A stretch of 47,070 nucleotides of DNA from Oscillibacter sp. (GTDB lineage Bacteria > Bacillota > Clostridia > Oscillospirales > Oscillospiraceae), in the NCBI GenBank assembly GCA_020025475.1, contig JAHHSA010000008.1, positions 1-47,070 on the forward strand. The letters run 5' to 3'. Positions 46,215 through 47,070 of the stretch are shown here, piece by piece. The notes beneath the pieces are model-generated. The model saw nothing but the letters and a program-made list of their open reading frames with translations, ran no database searches and was not told the origin of the DNA. The translations under genes were made by a program, and so were the position numbers. Numbering within the stretch: the first letter of the stretch is position 1; the number at the start of each line of letters is the position of its first letter.

Positions 46215-47070
46215 ATGGAAAAAGAAAAGTTTTATATCACAACGCCCATTTACTATCCCTCTGACAAGCTGCACATCGGTCATACCTACTGCACGGTTGC
46301 TTCCGATGCAATGGCACGTTATAAGCGCCTCAAGGGCTATGACGTCATGTTCCTCACCGGAACCGATGAGCACGGCCAGAAGATTGAGGACAAGGCCACC
46401 GAGGCAGGCGTGAGCCCCAAGGAATTCGTCGACAACATTGTTGAGGGCGACCGGGGTGTCAAGGATCTGTGGAAGCTGATGAACATCTCCAACGACCGGT
46501 TCATCCGTACCACCGACGACTACCACGTGGAATCCGTTCAGAAGATCTTCAAGAAGATGTATGAAAAGGGCGATATCTATAAGGGAACCTACAAGGGCAA
46601 GTACTGCAAGCCCTGTGAGTCCTTCTGGACCGAGAGCCAGCTGGTGGACGGCAAGTGCCCCGACTGCGGCCGGGAGGTGCAGGACGCCGAGGAGGAGGCC
46701 TACTTCTTCCGGCTGAGCAAGTACGCCGACCGGGTGCAGCGCCTGCTGGAGGACACCGACTTTCTGGAGCCCCGCTCCCGTGTGAACGAGATGGTGAATA
46801 ACTTCATCAAGCCCGGTCTGGAGGATCTGTGCGTCTCCCGCACCTCCTTCTCCTGGGGCATTCCTGTGGACTTCGACCCGGGCCATGTGGTCTATGTGTG
46901 GGTGGACGCCCTCTTTAACTACACCACCGCCCTGGGCCTGTTCAACGATAAGTATGATGACTATGAGAAGTTCTGGCCCGCCGACGTCCACTTTGTGGGC
47001 AAGGAGATTGTCCGATTCCACTCCATCATCTGGCCCGCCATGCTGATGAGCATGGAGATGCCCCTGCCCA
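46215..47070 (+). CDS. metG: methionyl-tRNA synthetase (partial, 3' end outside window)
   Basis: The first 285 residues of a class I synthetase that charges tRNA with methionine. Seen: FYITTPIYYPSDKLHIGHTYCTV with the HIGH signature, FLTGTDEHGQKIE, a zinc-binding CKPCESFWTE...CPDCG pair, and SFSWGIPVDFDPGHVVYVWVDALFNY. AAGGAGAAGATCCC precedes the ATG. The KMSKS part lies beyond the window. Confidence 0.97.
   Translation, partial: MEKEKFYITTPIYYPSDKLHIGHTYCTVASDAMARYKRLKGYDVMFLTGTDEHGQKIEDKATEAGVSPKEFVDNIVEGDRGVKDLWKLMNISNDRFIRTTDDYHVESVQKIFKKMYEKGDIYKGTYKGKYCKPCESFWTESQLVDGKCPDCGREVQDAEEEAYFFRLSKYADRVQRLLEDTDFLEPRSRVNEMVNNFIKPGLEDLCVSRTSFSWGIPVDFDPGHVVYVWVDALFNYTTALGLFNDKYDDYEKFWPADVHFVGKEIVRFHSIIWPAMLMSMEMPLP

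Noticed and set aside
1..47070. CRISPR arrays, insertion sequences, tRNA or rRNA genes.
   Set aside because: No regularly spaced repeats, transposase motifs, or cloverleaf/rRNA signatures were recognised by eye; a dedicated scan would be needed to exclude short or degenerate ones.

Overview
The window is a piece of a chromosome from a spore-forming, anaerobic Firmicute of the class Clostridia, most likely an Oscillospiraceae-type gut bacterium. This is inferred from spoIIP and the germination protease gene gpr, AGGAGG-type ribosome binding sites, AdhE, paired ferredoxin-containing MinD-like ATPases, ECF-transporter S components, a TPP riboswitch and a moderately GC-rich base composition. No rRNA, tRNA, insertion sequence, prophage or CRISPR array was recognised. 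The first gene (UxaA-family large subunit) and the last (metG) run off the window.

Region 1 (1-11718, all minus strand) is a sugar-acid/hydroxy-acid catabolism locus. In transcription order it holds a PdxA2-like dehydrogenase, a TctB-TctA-TctC tripartite tricarboxylate-type transporter, a hairpin, a PrpR-type sigma-54 activator, an AbrB-type membrane protein, a LarA-superfamily (nickel pincer) racemase/epimerase homologue, a GntP permease, and a split UxaA-type dehydratase (SAF-domain small subunit plus large subunit). A textbook -24/-12 sigma-54 promoter (11420-11435) and a cluster of GTTTC/GAAAC half-sites 140-240 bp upstream of it precede pdxA, so the activator encoded within the locus probably drives it. 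No DUF1537 kinase, which usually supplies the PdxA2 substrate, is in view.

Region 2 (11770-19550) holds an ECF S component and a DUF3842 gene (minus), a 1.2-kb stretch without recognisable genes, then adhE and a downstream paralogue of its alcohol dehydrogenase domain that has lost all metal ligands, and an AGCS amino-acid:sodium symporter. Region 3 (19700-27400, minus) holds an SSS-type solute symporter, an AT-rich gap, a KdpDE-like two-component pair lacking the KdpD sensor domain, and a cluster of NifX-like and ferredoxin/MinD-like proteins headed by a DUF134-NifX fusion. Region 4 (27404-33855) is a carbohydrate ABC transporter cluster without an ATPase, with a metallo-beta-lactamase-fold passenger, a LacI-type regulator and a divergent DUF624 gene; two LacI/cre-like operators lie between the divergent promoters.

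Region 5 (33957-47070) is mostly housekeeping and sporulation: a uridine-kinase-like gene behind a MerR-type 19-bp-spacer promoter, endonuclease IV, a TPP-riboswitch-controlled thiW-thiM pair, spoIIP, the rpsF-ssb-rpsR operon, a GlsB-like membrane protein, tatD with its linked radical SAM gene, rpsT and gpr (divergent, both apparently using TTG starts), exonuclease III, a MATE efflux protein and metG.

Most promising for follow-up: the sigma-54-controlled sugar-acid locus with a LarA homologue, the AdhE-adjacent pseudo-dehydrogenase, and the DUF134-NifX fusion that retains a perfect internal ribosome binding site. All assignments rest on reading the sequence; no database search was run.
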